From Candidatus Neomicrothrix sp. UBA2974 (GTDB lineage: Bacteria; Actinomycetota; Acidimicrobiia; Acidimicrobiales; MedAcidi-G1), in contig DEAU01000016.1 of the NCBI GenBank assembly GCA_002348705.1, forward strand, positions 1 through 7,242: a stretch of 7,242 nt of DNA. Direction: 5' to 3'. Of the stretch, positions 6,151-7,242 are shown one piece after another (within the stretch, counting starts at the first letter, position 1; every line of letters starts with the position of its first letter). The notes beneath the pieces are model-generated. The model had not been told where the DNA came from, ran no database searches, and worked only from the letters and a program-made list of their open reading frames with translations. The translations under genes were made by a program, and so were the position numbers.

Positions 6151-7074
6151 GTGAAGAAGTTCGCGCACGTTGAGGCATTACTCCAGCGACGGTTCGCAGC
6201 ACTCGCCGTTCTGGGATTTGCAGCTATCAGTTGTGGAGGTGCCAGCAAGCAAGGCGAAGACGTTGAAATGTGTCTGGGGAATATCAACGACGGTCCCCGG
6301 CCTTGTGATGATGGAAGCATTCTTGCTCTTGCGCTGGCTGGACTGCTGATCCTGGTTTTGATCGGCATCTTTCGGCTTGCGTTTCGGAGCTTGGCGGGTC
6401 CCATGGCTGCAGTGGTTCTTCCACTTTTTCTTTTGTATTGCATCCGCAATGAGATGGGGCTGGATGGCACAGACCTGCTGGAGGTGCTGGGGCAGGTCTC
6501 GCTCTTAGGGCTGTCCGGTGGTGCGGCGATCTACTTGATGGTCGAAATCGTGGCACTGGTCAAACAGAAGAAGAAAGAACGGCAAACGGCGAAGAAAAAC
6601 CGGCAGGCTCACTACGACCGAGGGCTCGAGGTTCTAAAACAGTTCGTCGAGCGTGAGGGACATGGGAGAGTGCCTATTGGAAATAGCGAGCCCGTGGGCC
6701 GGGAATCCACACACACAACTGAAATGGGTCTTTCTGTCTGGTGCCGCGACCGCATCAGAGAGCGCGAACTGGGGGAGCTAACAGAAGACGAGATTGCCGA
6801 ACTGGATGTTCTTGGATTCGACTGGGACCCCGAAAAGACTCGGTTTCGTCGCCATCTAGGGGCTCTCCGCCAGTTCTCCGAACGCGAGGGGCACATGTTT
6901 CCTAGTCACTTCCATCGAGAATCGTTTCAAGGCACAGAGGTAGATCTCGGCGAATGGTGCCTACTACTCAGAAACCTCGTGGGAAAGGGGTGGTTCTCGG
7001 ATGGGCGAATGCCCTCTAAAGAACACCTTGCTGAACTCGAAGAACTCGGGTTCTTCAACCCGAATGAGGTCTAG
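6151..7074 (+). CDS. Lipoprotein-anchored membrane protein with two helicase-associated (HA) domains
   Basis: This 307-residue protein starts at a GTG with GGAAGA eight bases upstream; no other usual start lies between it and the upstream in-frame stop. Residues 1-28 look like a lipoprotein signal: basic residues, FAALAVLGFAA, then AISC with C28 as lipid site. A short outer loop with C41 and C52 follows, then membrane helices near 57-75, 82-97 and 113-137. A Lys-rich stretch (138-152) places the C-terminus in the cytoplasm. Residues 158-226 and 235-303 are two HA domains (PF03457-like), each with F-x-x-REGH near the start and L-x-x-LGF at the end. HA domains occur in tandem in bacterial helicases and are thought to bind nucleic acid, but no helicase motif is present here. 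Function is unknown; a membrane-tethered nucleic-acid sensor or binder is speculation. The gene sits between mirrored inverted repeats. If C28 is not lipidated, the N-terminus is simply a fourth helix. Confidence 0.82.
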   Translation: MKKFAHVEALLQRRFAALAVLGFAAISCGGASKQGEDVEMCLGNINDGPRPCDDGSILALALAGLLILVLIGIFRLAFRSLAGPMAAVVLPLFLLYCIRNEMGLDGTDLLEVLGQVSLLGLSGGAAIYLMVEIVALVKQKKKERQTAKKNRQAHYDRGLEVLKQFVEREGHGRVPIGNSEPVGRESTHTTEMGLSVWCRDRIRERELGELTEDEIAELDVLGFDWDPEKTRFRRHLGALRQFSEREGHMFPSHFHRESFQGTEVDLGEWCLLLRNLVGKGWFSDGRMPSKEHLAELEELGFFNPNEV

Positions 7075-7100
7075 CAGAGGTTGAGGCCATCAACGCACGC

Positions 7101-7134
7101 CTCTGAGGCGAAGTGCCTGTTCAGAGCCCCTTTT
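7101..7134 (+). terminator. Possible intrinsic terminator of the HA gene
   Basis: CTCTGA (7101-7106) pairs with TCAGAG (7121-7126), and inner GGC (7107-7109) pairs with GCC (7115-7117) around a GAAGT loop, with a TGT bulge. CCCCTTTT follows. It lies 27 bases after the HA gene stop on the right strand. The stem is interrupted and the T-run short, so strength is doubtful. Confidence 0.4.
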
Positions 7135-7159
7135 CCATGCCAAACTGGTGGGGACCAAT

Positions 7160-7190
7160 CACGGACCTCACCAACTTTTGAAAAACTGTG
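7160..7190 (+). repeat. Right two-block inverted repeat flanking the HA gene
   Basis: CACGGACCTCAC (7160-7171) and TTTTGAAAAACTGTG (7176-7190) are exact reverse complements of the two left blocks, in mirror order, with a four-base spacer instead of nine. The conservation of both blocks while the spacer changed suggests that the blocks themselves are what is recognised. Confidence 0.85.
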
Positions 7191-7192
7191 GC

Positions 7193-7206
7193 ACGCCCCC
7201 TAGAGC
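7193..7206 (+). repeat. Outer direct repeat, right copy (ACGCCCCCTAGAGC)
   Basis: The right copy of the box at 6009-6022, with one mismatch, two bases outside the right inverted repeat (four bases on the left side). Confidence 0.75.
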
Positions 7207-7221
7207 GGGCCCATAAAGCCA

Positions 7222-7242
7222 AAACCTGCGGGAGCCTCGCTC
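7222..7242 (+). other. Left part of a hairpin cut by the window end
   Basis: AAACCTGC at 7222-7229 followed by GGGAG resembles the left arms at 5825 and 5848. GAG (7232-7234 region) and the terminal CTC can already pair around CCTCG, so the sequence beyond the window may continue as CCGCAGG plus T residues to complete a terminator. This is a prediction, not an observation. Confidence 0.3.

Larger units (their letters stand above)
6009..7206 (+). mobile_element. Candidate non-autonomous cassette carrying the HA-domain gene
   Basis: The interval is bounded by a 14-bp near-perfect direct repeat, then a two-block inverted repeat, and holds only the 6151-7074 gene. There is no transposase or integrase in it, so any movement would need help in trans. 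The repeats are directly visible; the mobile-element reading is inference. Unequal spacers in the two inverted repeats (nine versus four bases) argue for divergence or against strict transposon ends. Confidence 0.35.

Overview
The window comes from a bacterium of moderately high GC content (judged by eye). F420-type luciferase-like oxidoreductases, SnoaL-like proteins and free-standing helicase-associated (HA) domains point to Actinobacteriota, with an environmental or marine Acidimicrobiia-type lineage as first guess. A Chloroflexota lineage such as SAR202 is the main alternative. No rRNA, tRNA, CRISPR array or recognisable transposase was seen. The taxonomic call is inference only.

Layout. 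(1) Positions 1-1353 (+) hold the 3' part of a probably exported protein: two 44-residue Cys-containing repeats followed by a clan-A-like glycosidase (beta/alpha) barrel. (2) Facing it is a two-gene minus-strand operon (2888 down to 1393), a cupin-fold protein and a nucleoside hydrolase joined by an ATGA overlap. (3) Diverging from these on the + strand are an F420-dependent oxidoreductase of the Rv1855c type (3074-4042) and an EamA-family drug/metabolite transporter (4151-5026). (4) A SnoaL-like/NTF2-fold protein lies on the minus strand (5617-5078), converging on the transporter. (5) About 530 bp without a convincing gene follows, rich in inverted and direct repeats, including a perfect 17-bp hairpin. 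(6) Last is a gene (6151-7074, +) for a predicted lipoprotein/three-helix membrane protein with two cytoplasmic HA domains.

Regions 1-4 look like ordinary accessory catabolism: glycan cleavage, nucleoside cleavage, flavin/F420 redox chemistry, a small-molecule exporter and a SnoaL-like enzyme. Nothing in the sequence ties them into one pathway.

The most unusual part is region 6. The HA gene is bracketed by a two-part inverted repeat (a 15-bp and a 12-bp block on each side, all perfect matches). Outside that lies a 14-bp direct repeat with one mismatch. The arrangement, direct repeat - inverted repeat - single gene - inverted repeat - direct repeat, spans about 1.2 kb and has the architecture of a small non-autonomous mobile cassette. 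Its cargo would be a membrane-anchored HA-domain protein, which is an unusual combination. A regulatory explanation (paired operator sites or terminators) remains possible.
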